Below are positions 35,437-43,671 of a stretch of 64,000 nt of DNA, in pieces. A model generated the notes under the pieces. The model had not been told where the DNA came from. It worked only from the letters and a program-made list of their open reading frames with translations, and made no database searches. The DNA comes from Lachnospiraceae bacterium (GTDB taxonomy: Bacteria > Bacillota > Clostridia > Lachnospirales > Lachnospiraceae). The DNA lies in the NCBI GenBank assembly GCA_011959105.1, contig BLLU01000247.1, positions 1 through 64,000 on the forward strand, written 5' to 3'. The position numbers were made by a program, and so were the translations under genes. Each line of letters begins with the position of its first letter. Within the stretch, counting starts at the first letter, position 1.

Positions 35437-35537
35437 AGATCCATGTGCCCGCACATGGCTGTATCGGACACAGATATGATTATATCGGCCCATAAGGCTT
35501 TTGTCAAGTAAATTCAACCTTTTCGCATGACTGCCGC

Positions 35538-36923
35538 TTAGGCAGGCTGCCCCGGTGTTTCCCCGATATGCCGTATGATGTCCCGGTTAATTTTCATCAG
35601 AAAATAAGTGCTCATGCCCAGACTCATAAATTCCGCTATGGGAAAGGCCCACCAGATCAAGTCCACATTGCCGCTCAGGGACAAAAGATACGCCACCGGC
35701 AACAGTACGCAAAGCTGCCGGGCAATGGATACCACCATACTGTACACACCATTGCCCAGGGCCTGGAATACGCTGCCCACCACAATGCAGTAACCCGCGA
35801 AACAGAAACTCAGGCAGATTGTCCGAAGAGCAGGCACCCCAATATCCAACAGTTCCTGGGTGGCATTGAAGAATCCCAACAGCTGGGCCGGAAACAGTTC
35901 CATAGCCAGCAGCCCCGCCAGCATAATACAGACGGCGAACAGAATACTGCTCTTCATGGTCCGGATTACCCGCTCCCGATGGCCGGCGCCATAGTTGTAG
36001 GCGATGATGGGAACCATACCGTTGTTCAAACCGAAAATGGGCATGAAGATAAAACTTTGCAATTTAAAGTACACGCCAAACACTGTCTGGGCCGCGCCAA
36101 ACGCCGCCAGAATCAGGTTCATGCCATAGGTCATAACCGAGCCGATAGCCTGGACCACAATGGAGGGTGCCCCCACTTTATAGATCTGCCCGATTAACTG
36201 CAAGTCCGGCCTGAAGCCCTGCAGGGACAGATGAATCTCCCTGTTGCATTTCCAGTTGAAAAATACGGCCAGCACGGCGGCCACTATCTGCCCGGTAACG
36301 GTGGCTGCGGCCGCCCCTGCCACCCCCATCTCTGGCAATCCGAAATATCCAAAGATCAGAATGGGATCCAGGATCAGGTTTACCACCGCTCCCACCCCCT
36401 GAGTGATCATGGTATAGATGGTCTTGCCCGTGGACTGCAGAATCCGTTCAAAACAAATCTGCAGAAATATGCCGAAGCCTGCGCAGCAACAGATGGTCAG
36501 ATAAGTGACGCCGTATTCCTGCACCTGCAGGATATCCGTCTGGCTCAAGAAAAAGGGCCTGCTGACAAAGATTCCCACCAGGGCAAACACCAAGGCGCTG
36601 GCCGTCTCAAGAAAAACACCGTTGGCCGCGATGGTATTGGCCTTGTCATACTGCTTCTGCCCCAGGGTCTTGGACAAAAAGGCATTGATACCCACTGCCG
36701 TCCCCACCGCCACCGCAATCATCAGGGACTGGATGGGAAAGGCCAGAGACACCGCCCGCAGCGCATGCTCATCTATTCTGGATACAAAGATGCTGTCTAC
36801 AATATTATACAGAGCCTGCACCAGCATGGAGATCATCATGGGCAGGGACATGGTGATCAGAAGTCTGTCTATGGACATCACGCCCATCTTATTCTCTTTT
36901 CTTTCGCCTGTTGCCTGTGCCAT
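35538..36923 (-). CDS. MATE-family efflux transporter
   Basis: 461 residues from ATG 36923 (GGAGGA site); the longer frame to 37070 runs through tRNA-Lys antisense sequence and is rejected. Twelve hydrophobic segments and the MATE features LLITMSLPMMISMLVQALYNIVDSIFV and LRTICLSFCFAGYCIVVGS are visible in split form. It exchanges cations for drugs or metabolites; the substrate is unknown. It is a stand-alone gene between a tRNA-Leu and a four-tRNA cluster. Confidence 0.93.
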   Translation of the reverse strand: MAQATGERKENKMGVMSIDRLLITMSLPMMISMLVQALYNIVDSIFVSRIDEHALRAVSLAFPIQSLMIAVAVGTAVGINAFLSKTLGQKQYDKANTIAANGVFLETASALVFALVGIFVSRPFFLSQTDILQVQEYGVTYLTICCCAGFGIFLQICFERILQSTGKTIYTMITQGVGAVVNLILDPILIFGYFGLPEMGVAGAAAATVTGQIVAAVLAVFFNWKCNREIHLSLQGFRPDLQLIGQIYKVGAPSIVVQAIGSVMTYGMNLILAAFGAAQTVFGVYFKLQSFIFMPIFGLNNGMVPIIAYNYGAGHRERVIRTMKSSILFAVCIMLAGLLAMELFPAQLLGFFNATQELLDIGVPALRTICLSFCFAGYCIVVGSVFQALGNGVYSMVVSIARQLCVLLPVAYLLSLSGNVDLIWWAFPIAEFMSLGMSTYFLMKINRDIIRHIGETPGQPA

Positions 36924-36995
36924 CTCTTTCGTCCTCCATTGCCTGTACAACTTTGTAAAATGATGTTCCTCCATATTTTGGCCCGCAAAAGCCAA

Positions 36996-37028
36996 TAAAA
37001 AAAGCCGGAATCCAGAACCTTTCCAGCT
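36996..37028 (-). terminator. Terminator of the tRNA cluster
   Basis: Minus-strand hairpin AGCTGGAA / TTCCGGCT (one G-U) with a 10-nt loop and then TTTTTTTATT, just after tRNA-Lys and before the MATE gene. Confidence 0.82.
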
Positions 37029-37040
37029 TTCCAACATAAA

Positions 37041-37113
37041 TGAGACACGGGGGATTCGAACCCCCGACAACCTGATTAAAAGTCAGGTGCTCTACCGACT
37101 GAGCTAGTATCCC
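37041..37113 (-). tRNA. tRNA-Lys(UUU)
   Basis: Acceptor GGGATAC, anticodon loop CTTTTAA in a CTGA/TCAG stem (anticodon UUU), T-arm GGTTCGAATCC. Last of a four-tRNA cluster on the minus strand. Confidence 0.96.
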
Positions 37114-37119
37114 ACAAAA

Positions 37120-37191
37120 CAGGGCTAGCTGGATTCGAACCAGCGACTGCAGCAGTCAAAGTGCTGTGCCTTACCGCTTGGCGATAGCCCT
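37120..37191 (-). tRNA. tRNA-Gln(UUG)
   Basis: Acceptor AGGGCTA paired with TAGCCCT, anticodon loop CTTTGAC in a CAGCA/TGCTG stem (anticodon UUG), T-arm GGTTCGAATCC, discriminator G. It lies 6 bp from tRNA-Lys. Confidence 0.95.
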
Positions 37192-37227
37192 ATACAAGCG
37201 TTCCACTCTGACAGCTTCGATAAAGAG

Positions 37228-37302
37228 GGTGGATAAAGGGATTCGAACCCTTGGCCTCCAGAGCCACAATCTGGCGCGCTAACCAACTGCGCTATACCCA
37301 CC
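37228..37302 (-). tRNA. tRNA-His(GUG)
   Basis: Acceptor with the extra 5' G of tRNA-His (GGTGGGTA), anticodon loop TTGTGGC in a CCAGA/TCTGG stem (anticodon GUG), T-arm GGTTCGAATCC, C73. Confidence 0.96.
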
Positions 37303-37428
37303 ATATTTGAAATATATGTTCTGCTGAAAATGAGTTTCCCAGCTTGCGCAAACTGTCTGTACCGGGTCTCCTGCAACGCTCTTTAAAGAAGCGTTCCGAT
37401 AAACCAATCCCACAGGCAGATTGACCAC

Positions 37429-37502
<74 letters not shown>

Positions 37503-37648
37503 ACAATCCGGCGTTTCAACCGCACTGACGAAAGCTATTGTATCGTAGAAAAAAGGGTTTGTCAACAGTTTTTGTCTAATTTTTCAAAAAAAACAACAAT
37601 TTATTAATTGACACACCTTCGGAACCATTATATAATGATTTTGTTCAT

Positions 37649-37723
37649 CGGGGTGTGGCTCAGCTTGGCTAGAGCGCCTGGTTTGGGACCAGGAGGCCGC
37701 AGGTTCGAATCCTGTCACCCCGA
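37649..37723 (+). tRNA. tRNA-Pro(UGG), island integration site
   Basis: Plus-strand tRNA. Acceptor CGGGGTG paired with CACCCCG, anticodon loop TTTGGGA in a CCTGG/CCAGG stem (anticodon UGG). Its T-arm and 3' end, with a few bases beyond, are repeated at 39542-39567, marking an insertion site. Confidence 0.96.
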
Positions 37724-37728
37724 TTTTA
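37703..37728 (+). repeat. Left attachment-site copy (tRNA-Pro 3' end)
   Basis: 26-bp sequence starting GTTCGAATCC and ending CGATTTTA, identical to 39542-39567. This copy restores the 3' end of tRNA-Pro, as expected for integration into a tRNA gene. Confidence 0.85.
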
Positions 37729-37999
37729 AATTTTATGAAAAAATATCTCATGATCTTATTCCGCAGTTTTGCAGATTCTGTACATCCGTTTTGTTGAGTA
37801 CATAAAAGATTGGTGCAGGAAGGCATCTTTACGGCGATGCTATGCCCCCTTTCTGGCTTTTTGCGCGCTACTCTTGCTCCACCACTACTCCGTTTACAGT
37901 AAGAATAAATGTTATTTGGCAGAAACGATTCCATAATAGACATTCAATAGCCTTATCTTGTATAGGGACAAAACATAAGTTGACAAAGGAAAAAAGAAG

Positions 38000-38318
38000 A
38001 TGATTATTGAAATATTATATGAATTTTATGGTAAGTGGAAAGCGCTTTTGATCTATTGAAGCAAAAATGCAGAAACCGGATGTTCGTATTTATAAAAAGG
38101 CTTCTAATTTATTAGGAGTTGCCGCAGATGAGTGTATTTTCATAGGGGATGGCGGCAACAATGAGCTTGAAGGTGCCAAATTGGCTGGAATGGAGGCAAT
38201 TCAGGCAAAATGGTATACTAATCAGCTTCCACATAAGCGTGGCAACATAGATGGCTTTTTGACAGCAGAAGAGCCTCTTGAAATTATGCAGTTTTTGGAA
38301 ATGATTGGCGGGAAGTAA
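38000..38318 (+). pseudogene. HAD-family hydrolase remnant (internal deletion)
   Basis: Two pieces of one gene. At 38000, after AAAGGAAAAAAG, a 19-residue ORF (MIIEILYEFYGKW...) resembles the HAD start M-I-x-x-hydrophobic-FDFYGT, though with Asp changed to Glu. A different frame then begins MQKPDVRIYKKASNLLGV (38067) and carries CIFIGDGGNNELEGAKLAGM, the C-terminal acidic motif. About 130 residues are missing between the parts, including most of the catalytic core. It is not expected to be active. Confidence 0.75.
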
Positions 38319-38494
38319 AACGAAACCGTATGAAAGCTTGTGGATACAAAGCGCTGTGGCTTCTTCCGCCCAGAATATCAACAATAAGTATGTCATTATT
38401 ATTATAAACAGGAAAAGTTTTTTATAAAAAAAGATATCCTATAGAAAATGGAAATGTAGAAAAGAGCCGCTTTGAAGGAAAGGAGTTGATATCT

Positions 38495-38827
38495 ATGCCC
38501 ACAAGCGAAATCCGGGAATTGACAAATCTTTTGGTCGAACAGCTTCTACCTGTCCGAATCTATTTATTTGGTTCCTTTGCAGACAGCACTTATACTGAGG
38601 AAAGCGATTTTGATTTCTATATCATAGTGCATGATGCTGTATCAGATATTCCCGCAGAAACTACAAAAGCATACAAATCAATCCGCAAAGTGAAGCGGCG
38701 TCCTGTGGATATTGTTGTAGGAACCATAAGCCGTTTTGAAGCCAGGAAAGAAATTCCATCCATAGAAAACGAGGTGTACAGAAAAGGGGTGCTTTTGTAT
38801 GACGAAAGAAGTCAGAGAGTGGTATGA
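38495..38827 (+). CDS. MNT-type nucleotidyltransferase (antitoxin-like)
   Basis: 110 residues from ATG 38495, with AAAGGAG at good distance; the upstream TTG is rejected. The fold shows GSFADSTYTEESDFDF: Gly-Ser at 26-27 and Asp-x-Asp at 38-40, the minimal nucleotidyltransferase signature. Its 3' end overlaps the HEPN gene by 29 bp. MNT/HEPN pairs are a known toxin-antitoxin class in which MNT can AMPylate the HEPN RNase. Operation here is inferred. Confidence 0.86.
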   Translation: MPTSEIRELTNLLVEQLLPVRIYLFGSFADSTYTEESDFDFYIIVHDAVSDIPAETTKAYKSIRKVKRRPVDIVVGTISRFEARKEIPSIENEVYRKGVLLYDERSQRVV

Positions 38828-39194
38828 AATGGCAGCCGCAGATTTAGGTGTAGCGAAACATCTGGATGCAACTTATTATCCAAAGCCATTAGAAATCATC
38901 TGTTATCATTGTCAACAGGCGGGTGAAAAGGCGATAAAAACGCTGATTATGTATTTTGGAGAAGAAGGCGGTATGCCTAAACTTCATGACCTGTCTTTTC
39001 TGCTGAACCAGATTAAAAACAAGGTATCAATCGAAGAAAAACTTTATGATTATGCTGATACATTGACACCGTATGGCGTAGCTGTAAGATATCCAAATGA
39101 GTTGTTTCTGGAGGCAAGACATGTGAAAGAAGCGTTGCAGTATGCTGATGAAATTTTCCAATGGGTGACGGAAACTGTGGCGGAGAAAGAATGA
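38799..39194 (+). CDS. HEPN-domain protein (toxin-like)
   Basis: 131 residues, all helical: WYEMAAADLGVAKHL, then ICYHCQQAGEKAIKTLIMYFG and RYPNELFLEARHVKEALQYADEIF. This is PF05168-type HEPN. The R-x4-6-H RNase motif is not plainly met: Arg97 in RYPNEL is followed by His only at 108. Toxicity is therefore uncertain. It overlaps the MNT gene, so translation is coupled. Confidence 0.85.
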   Translation: MTKEVREWYEMAAADLGVAKHLDATYYPKPLEIICYHCQQAGEKAIKTLIMYFGEEGGMPKLHDLSFLLNQIKNKVSIEEKLYDYADTLTPYGVAVRYPNELFLEARHVKEALQYADEIFQWVTETVAEKE

Positions 39195-39198
39195 AATT

Positions 39199-39396
39199 AT
39201 GATGATGACATTGTTTGATGATGAACAGATTTACAAGGCTTTTGAGAATGACATTAAACAGGAAACAGCTAAAAACAAAGCAATTTTTATGATACAAAAA
39301 GGGAAAATTGCCATAGACGAGATTGCCGAGTATTTCCCGGAGCTATCTGAGGAAGACCGAAAGGAAATTGAATCTCAGGTTTTACAGCAGGTCTAG
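39199..39396 (+). CDS. Small Rpn-tail-like ORF
   Basis: 65 residues: MMMTLFDDEQIYKAFENDIKQETAKNKAIFMIQKGKIAIDEIAEYFPELSEED is split by several charged turns. The end IAEYFPELSEEDRKEIESQV resembles the C-terminal tail of Rpn-type nucleases (a helix-turn region) found as stand-alone peptides in Lachnospiraceae. It lacks the PD-(D/E)XK core. It starts 4 bp after the HEPN stop and may be the third gene of the set. Confidence 0.55.
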   Translation: MMMTLFDDEQIYKAFENDIKQETAKNKAIFMIQKGKIAIDEIAEYFPELSEEDRKEIESQVLQQV

Positions 39397-39410
39397 CAAA
39401 TCGTTCCGTG

Positions 39411-39452
39411 GTGTCGCAGTTTTTTTGCGGCGACGCTACGACGACACTTTTT
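39411..39452 (+). terminator. Possible terminator after the MNT/HEPN group
   Basis: GTGTCG pairs with CGACAC over an inner GC-rich stem, then TTTTT. It lies 15 bp beyond the last island ORF. Between 39453 and 39541 no gene is seen. Confidence 0.6.
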
Positions 39453-39541
39453 GTAAGGGTAAAATCAGCGAATCGGTTCTCAGACTGGACTTCCAGAGGG
39501 ATAAAGCCGCGTAAAAATGCTTGAAAAAGCCGGGAAAAGGT

Positions 39542-39567
39542 GTTCGAATCCTGTCACCCCGATTTTA
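39542..39567 (+). repeat. Right attachment-site copy
   Basis: Exact 26-bp repeat of 37703-37728. It contains only the tRNA 3' end without the rest of the tRNA, so it is the distal junction of the inserted segment. Confidence 0.85.
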
Positions 39568-39597
39568 TAATTACAAGCCGGACGGGGCCGGCGGCGG

Positions 39598-39635
39598 AAA
39601 AAGCTGTGGAAACTTGCTCACCAACAGCTTTTTTT
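39598..39635 (+). terminator. Terminator-like hairpin downstream of the island
   Basis: AAAAGCTGT / ACAGCTTTT-type stem followed by TTTTT. It may be the original terminator of tRNA-Pro, displaced by the insertion. From here to 39758 no gene is seen. Confidence 0.65.
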
Positions 39636-39758
39636 GATACTGGATAAATGGGGCGGCTGTACGTCCTTCTTTTTCTTTGTCTCCACTCCCACCGTGCTCC
39701 ACTGCCATTTCCGAACAGGAAATCAGAAACGCAAATCGGTATTTGAAGAGGTCAATTT

Positions 39759-40116
39759 ATGAATATCAAGTATAAGAAAACGAAAGTTTTTACTGTCGAA
39801 GAGTTGCAGGGATTGTTTCTGTCTGTCGAATGGGAATCTGGAAATTATCCGGAAAAACTTGTCCGTGCTATGCAAAATTCCTCTCATGTTATTTCGGCAT
39901 GGGATGGAGACAAGCTGGTAGGTCTTGTTCGTGCACTGGATGATGGCAGGACTCCATATTGGAGACGAACTGATGAAACAGATTATAAGTTGCTTTGAAG
40001 ATATTTTGTATGTAAAGGTCATGCCATCTGACCCGAAAACAATTCCATTTTATGAACGGTATGGTTTTCAGCAATACGACAATTACTCGGCAATGGTGCG
40101 AAAACACTTTGTGTAA
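39759..40116 (+). pseudogene. GNAT acetyltransferase, frameshifted
   Basis: The first frame (MNIKYKKTKVFTVEELQGLF ... SAWDGDKLVGLVRALDDG) is a GNAT N-terminus. The second frame continues with IGDELMKQIISCFEDILYVK and IPFYERYGF, the C-terminal part. The acetyl-CoA loop between them is largely lost and the frame is broken near 39950. Function is probably lost. Confidence 0.8.
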
Positions 40117-40207
40117 TGCGGCAAATTGCAGTTTGCAGAGTTGTCAAGCGAGCACAAAATCAAATATACCGGACTGCCCAAGCCCCGTTTATCTGCTTGT
40201 CTGCACT

Positions 40208-40459
40208 TCATTTTCCCAGCAAAGCTATCAACTGGTCCCGCTGTGCAGCCGCCTTCGTGCCCTTGATCTTTCTTGCCATACCCTCCAGTTCCGTGAGACC
40301 GGTATCATTCTGGCCGGCGGCAATGCGCATCAGCTTTTCCTTAAATTCTTTCTGCTCCTGCTCGGCCTCCCTTGCCCTTCTCTCCGCCCGGGCCCGTCCC
40401 TGCAGCTTTATGGTATTCTCCATAGAGTCCAGCAGCTGCCGCATGTCCATTGCCATCAT
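40208..40459 (-). CDS. Small charged helical protein
   Basis: 83 residues from ATG 40459 (GGAAAGGAG site); ATG 40483 is upstream but has no site. The sequence is MMAMDMRQLLDSMENTIKLQ, then RARAERRAREAEQEQKEFKEK and a less charged end KIKGTKAAAQRDQLIALLGK. It is mostly amphipathic helix. No membrane segment or known motif is seen. Function unknown. The coding bias fits its neighbours. Confidence 0.6.
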   Translation of the reverse strand: MMAMDMRQLLDSMENTIKLQGRARAERRAREAEQEQKEFKEKLMRIAAGQNDTGLTELEGMARKIKGTKAAAQRDQLIALLGK

Positions 40460-40662
40460 TTTTCCGGTCTCCTTTCCGTTCATTCAAAAAGTCCACTATT
40501 TTTTTTATCGGCAGCCGCCTGCGTTTTTTAAAGAGGTGGGGCCTCTTTCCCCGGACACGGCATACCAAAACCATCTATTTTAGCCATTGCGCCCATAAGA
40601 AAATTATGGTATCCTTCAGATGATACAAGGGTTGCGTGAAGAAAAGACGGAGGTAAACCATT

Positions 40663-41070
40663 ATGGAAAAACGTTACGCAAATCTGGCCCTCTTCTACGC
40701 CATCGCCGCCATGGCATTTGGGGTATTTTACCGGGAATACACTAAATTCTCCCATTTTTCCGGGCAGACAAATCTATCCGTGATACATACCCACTATTTT
40801 CTGCTGGGAATGTTCTTTTTTCTGGTTCTGATGGCCCTGGAGAAATCCTTTTCCTTCTCCGGGAAAAAGGTGGAAAAAATTCTCCTTGCCTACCAGGCCG
40901 GCCTCAACATTACCGCCCTGGGATTTCTGACAAGAGGGCTGACCCAGGTATGGGACACGGAACTGAGCCGGGGGCTGGACGCTTCCATCTCCGGCGTTGC
41001 GGGGATCGGTCATATCCTAACAGGAATATGTCTTGTACTGCTCCTGCTGGAAATCAAAAAAGCCGCATGA
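40663..41070 (+). CDS. DUF2871-like membrane protein
   Basis: 135 residues with four transmembrane helices: NLALFYAIAAMAFGVFY, VIHTHYFLLGMFFFLVLM, LLAYQAGLNITALGFLT and AGIGHILTGICLVLLLLE. Conserved His in HTHYF and IGHIL could bind heme or metal, as suggested for related membrane families. RBS GGAGGTAAA. Convergent with the next gene, one base apart. Confidence 0.78.
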   Translation: MEKRYANLALFYAIAAMAFGVFYREYTKFSHFSGQTNLSVIHTHYFLLGMFFFLVLMALEKSFSFSGKKVEKILLAYQAGLNITALGFLTRGLTQVWDTELSRGLDASISGVAGIGHILTGICLVLLLLEIKKAA

Positions 41071-41071
41071 C

Positions 41072-42394
41072 CTACAGCCACTCCTTGATGCACTCCCCCA
41101 CCGAAGGATATTCGTCCTCATATTCCACCATAAGATTTACCATATATTGTACCAACTCCTCGGTGCGGGGCAGCTTCATCAACTGCTCCGCAATTACGGC
41201 AAAGGTCTCCATATCATGAAAGGCAAGGAGACTCAAGTAGGTACATTTTCCCAGAAAAAAATCCGCCATATCAAACAGCCTTTCATGCCGCAATCCGGTC
41301 AGTGCCCTCAGCAAGGCACGAATCTGGTATACGGTACAACTATGTTCCTGGGTCAGAATCTGATCCAGCACTTCCTGGGTTATTTCCCCGTATTCATCTG
41401 TATAGGCATCTATGTCGGAGGCTTCCGAGGCTCCGGGATAGACGGCGGCCAATTCGTCATTGTCATAAGGAAACGGCGGCTCCTGCCTGGAAAACCGGCT
41501 GCGGATGGCCCCCATTTTCTCCGGGGACGGCTTCTTCCGCTCCATGGTTCTCTCGGACTTCACCCCATATTCCTCACAGGAAAACCACATATCCCCTGAC
41601 ATCAGGTACTCCCTCCGGCATATTTCACCGGAGTCTTTTCTCTCCTGCCGTGCAACCCGGTGACAGGGCATAATCACCAATGCATTCACACATCTGTGAT
41701 CCAATGCCGCCGCCATCGCCTTGTGATGTCCGTCCAGCAGCGCTGTCATGTAGCCGTCCATATAGTACGCCACCGCCCGGCAGCCGGGATGTCTGCGATA
41801 ATATTCCACCCTGCTTGGACAAAGTTTCCCTATGGACTGAGTAGCCACCGTAAAGTGCGGTCTGTTGTCCCCCCACTGGCCGTCTCCCCTATAGAACAGG
41901 CAGGAGCCCGGCACACCCTTCCGGCTTTCAGGCACATTCCAGAACACATGCCCATTCCCGTCGGTGGGAAAAAGCTGCGTGTCCAACACCACATAGCAGT
42001 TGTCCTCCAAAAGCCCAAGCAGGAGCCGCAGTCCCTCCAGGGCCTCCGAAAAGGATACATTTTCCCCATTCATCCGCTCTTCCCGAAATTCTTCGGTCTG
42101 CTCCAACCCATAGCTGCTTCGGATAATTTTCTCGCAGGTGGGACAAAAATATTCATCTCCCTGGAGTTGGAACAGAGGAAAATCCCCCAGCATCAGAGTA
42201 CAATAGGTGGCTGAGGACGGTTCTTCCGAATAGCAGTCATACAGCAGCCCTTTCCCATTCTCAACCTGGAGCAGGACACCGGGCGCGTAAAAATCACCTG
42301 CCGTCTTTTCCCAACAGGTGATCTTTCTAACATTCGGAATGTTTTTTTCCTCACGGGATGCCGGTTCCTTCCTTCTCTTCCGCTTCTCAAACAT
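41072..42394 (-). CDS. Hypothetical protein with ParB-like DGHHK motif
   Basis: 440 residues from ATG 42394; a TTG at 42442 is the only longer choice. The site AAAGGA is rather far (about 14 nt). The N-terminus is basic (MFEKRKRRKEP), a CPTC pair (84-87) may bind zinc, and LLDGHHKAMAA (219-229) resembles the DGHHR box of ParB/Srx-fold proteins. The rest has no clear family. It could be a nucleotide-binding ParB-like protein, but only this motif supports that. Function unknown. Confidence 0.6.
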   Translation of the reverse strand: MFEKRKRRKEPASREEKNIPNVRKITCWEKTAGDFYAPGVLLQVENGKGLLYDCYSEEPSSATYCTLMLGDFPLFQLQGDEYFCPTCEKIIRSSYGLEQTEEFREERMNGENVSFSEALEGLRLLLGLLEDNCYVVLDTQLFPTDGNGHVFWNVPESRKGVPGSCLFYRGDGQWGDNRPHFTVATQSIGKLCPSRVEYYRRHPGCRAVAYYMDGYMTALLDGHHKAMAAALDHRCVNALVIMPCHRVARQERKDSGEICRREYLMSGDMWFSCEEYGVKSERTMERKKPSPEKMGAIRSRFSRQEPPFPYDNDELAAVYPGASEASDIDAYTDEYGEITQEVLDQILTQEHSCTVYQIRALLRALTGLRHERLFDMADFFLGKCTYLSLLAFHDMETFAVIAEQLMKLPRTEELVQYMVNLMVEYEDEYPSVGECIKEWL

Positions 42395-42448
42395 ATTTAC
42401 AACCCGCTTTCCTTTTCCCCGCACAGCCCAGATAAACCGCAATATTTC

Positions 42449-42955
42449 TCACAGATACGCGATCCGGAAGCTGGCCTTCCCCGCCTCGTCCAGTTCCATC
42501 AGGGCATAGGAGGGTCTGTGGCCTTCCTGCCTGGGATAGGAGATGCTTCCCGGATTCAGGGTCACCAGATCCCCCTCCTCTTCCAGAAAGGGCCTGTGGG
42601 TATGGCCGAACAGAACAATGTCCGCCCCCCTCTCCCTGGCCTCCTGCTTGATTCTCTCAGGGCCCATGGACACGCAGTAGGTATGCCCGTGGGTCACCCA
42701 CACATGATAACGGCCGATCTCCAATTCCAGTTCCCTGGGCAATGTGGAAAAAAAATCATTATTGCCGGGCACGATGTGCACCAGGCAGTCCGCCGTCTGG
42801 TTGACGGCAGCCTGGCTGATGGCATACTCGCTTCCCTCCGCGTCGCCGCAGTGGATCACCATATAAAGCGGCCCCAGCCGCTCCAGAAGCGCAAAATAAT
42901 TATCGTTTTTCCGATGCGTGTCACTGACAATCAGTATTTTCTTTTGCTGTCCCAT
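42449..42955 (-). CDS. Metallophosphoesterase (YfcE/MJ0936 type)
   Basis: 168 residues from ATG 42955 (GAGGGGGAA site). The metal motifs are ILIVSDTHR, HCGDAEG, PGNNDF, THGHTY and FGHTHRP, all in the order of small binuclear-metal phosphodiesterases. The overlap-free gap to rdgB is 46 bp; both genes are on the minus strand. It likely hydrolyses a phosphodiester; the substrate is unproven. Confidence 0.93.
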   Translation of the reverse strand: MGQQKKILIVSDTHRKNDNYFALLERLGPLYMVIHCGDAEGSEYAISQAAVNQTADCLVHIVPGNNDFFSTLPRELELEIGRYHVWVTHGHTYCVSMGPERIKQEARERGADIVLFGHTHRPFLEEEGDLVTLNPGSISYPRQEGHRPSYALMELDEAGKASFRIAYL

Positions 42956-43001
42956 GGATTCCCCCTCGACCATGTCTGCTTTATGATCTGCCGTGAAGGC
43001 T

Positions 43002-43625
43002 TCATGCCATAACATTCTGCAGCTGCTGTTTCATCTGCCGCAGCGCACTGCCCCGGTGGCTGACACGGTTTTTCTCCTCCTCCGTCAGTTCCGCCGTGGT
43101 ACGGCCAAATTCCGGCACATAGAAGATAGGATCATAGCCAAATCCATTGCTGCCCTTCTCCTCATAGCCGATACGCCCCTCGATGACGCCCCGGCTGGTC
43201 AATTCCCTCCCATCCGGCAGCACTGCCGCAATGGCGCAGACAAACCGGGCCGTGCGCCGCGCCTCTTCCACGCCTTCCAGACGGCCAACCAGATTGGCGT
43301 TCTTGATTCGGTAAGAAGTGTCTTCCCCCATATAGCGGGCGGAAAAGACTCCCGGCTCCTTATTCAGATAGTCGATCTCCAGCCCTGAATCGTCCGCCAT
43401 GACCACGGTCCCCTCCAGCCTGCCTGCCTTTTTCAAACAGGCCGCCACAGCCCTGGATTTGATCAACGCGTTCTCCTCATAGGTACAGCCGTCCTCCTCT
43501 ATATCCGCCGAGACCCCGGCTTCCTTCATGGAAGCCACCTCCAGCCCAAGATCTGCCAGAATCGCCTGAATCTCCCTGATCTTACCCGCATTACCGGTGG
43601 CGAAAACAATTCTCTCTATCTTCAT
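43002..43625 (-). CDS. rdgB: XTP/dITP pyrophosphatase (RdgB/HAM1)
   Basis: 207 residues. The start is IVFATGNAGKIREIQAIL, with DGCTYEENALIKSRAVA, the metal site MADDSGLEID and EEKGSNGFGYDPIFYVPEFG. It removes xanthosine and inosine triphosphates to keep them out of DNA. It precedes the metallophosphoesterase gene, as is frequent in this family. Start at 43625 is the only good choice, with an AAGGAGAAT site. Confidence 0.95.
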   Translation of the reverse strand: MKIERIVFATGNAGKIREIQAILADLGLEVASMKEAGVSADIEEDGCTYEENALIKSRAVAACLKKAGRLEGTVVMADDSGLEIDYLNKEPGVFSARYMGEDTSYRIKNANLVGRLEGVEEARRTARFVCAIAAVLPDGRELTSRGVIEGRIGYEEKGSNGFGYDPIFYVPEFGRTTAELTEEEKNRVSHRGSALRQMKQQLQNVMA

Positions 43626-43671
43626 CTTATTCTCCTTCTATGTTTCGGTTCCTCTTACTTCCTGATTTTCA

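Larger units (their letters stand above)
37729..39541. mobile_element. Small tRNA-Pro genomic island (attL-attR bounded)
   Basis: About 1.8 kb between two identical 26-bp copies of the tRNA-Pro 3' end. It holds a decayed HAD gene, an MNT/HEPN pair and a small Rpn-tail-like ORF. No integrase or transposase remains. Base composition is visibly more AT-rich than the flanking genes. The first 270 bp (37729-37999) hold no gene that can be supported; ORFs there are antisense to the tRNA. Confidence 0.78.

Noticed and set aside
36924..37070. N-terminal extension of the MATE gene
   Set aside because: It overlaps tRNA-Lys (SGVRIPR is a tRNA-derived string); the ATG at 36923 has a proper ribosome site.
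37125..37376. Minus-strand ORF across tRNA-Gln and tRNA-His
   Set aside because: Translation of tRNA genes; no Shine-Dalgarno or family match.
37584..37943. Minus-strand 119-residue ORF with IGVTGFEPAASWSQTRRSS
   Set aside because: It is antisense to tRNA-Pro; such sequence is a well-known false ORF from tRNA and att sequence.
38799..39194. Certain RNase toxin call
   Set aside because: The R-x4-6-H motif is not plainly present, so only a HEPN fold is claimed.
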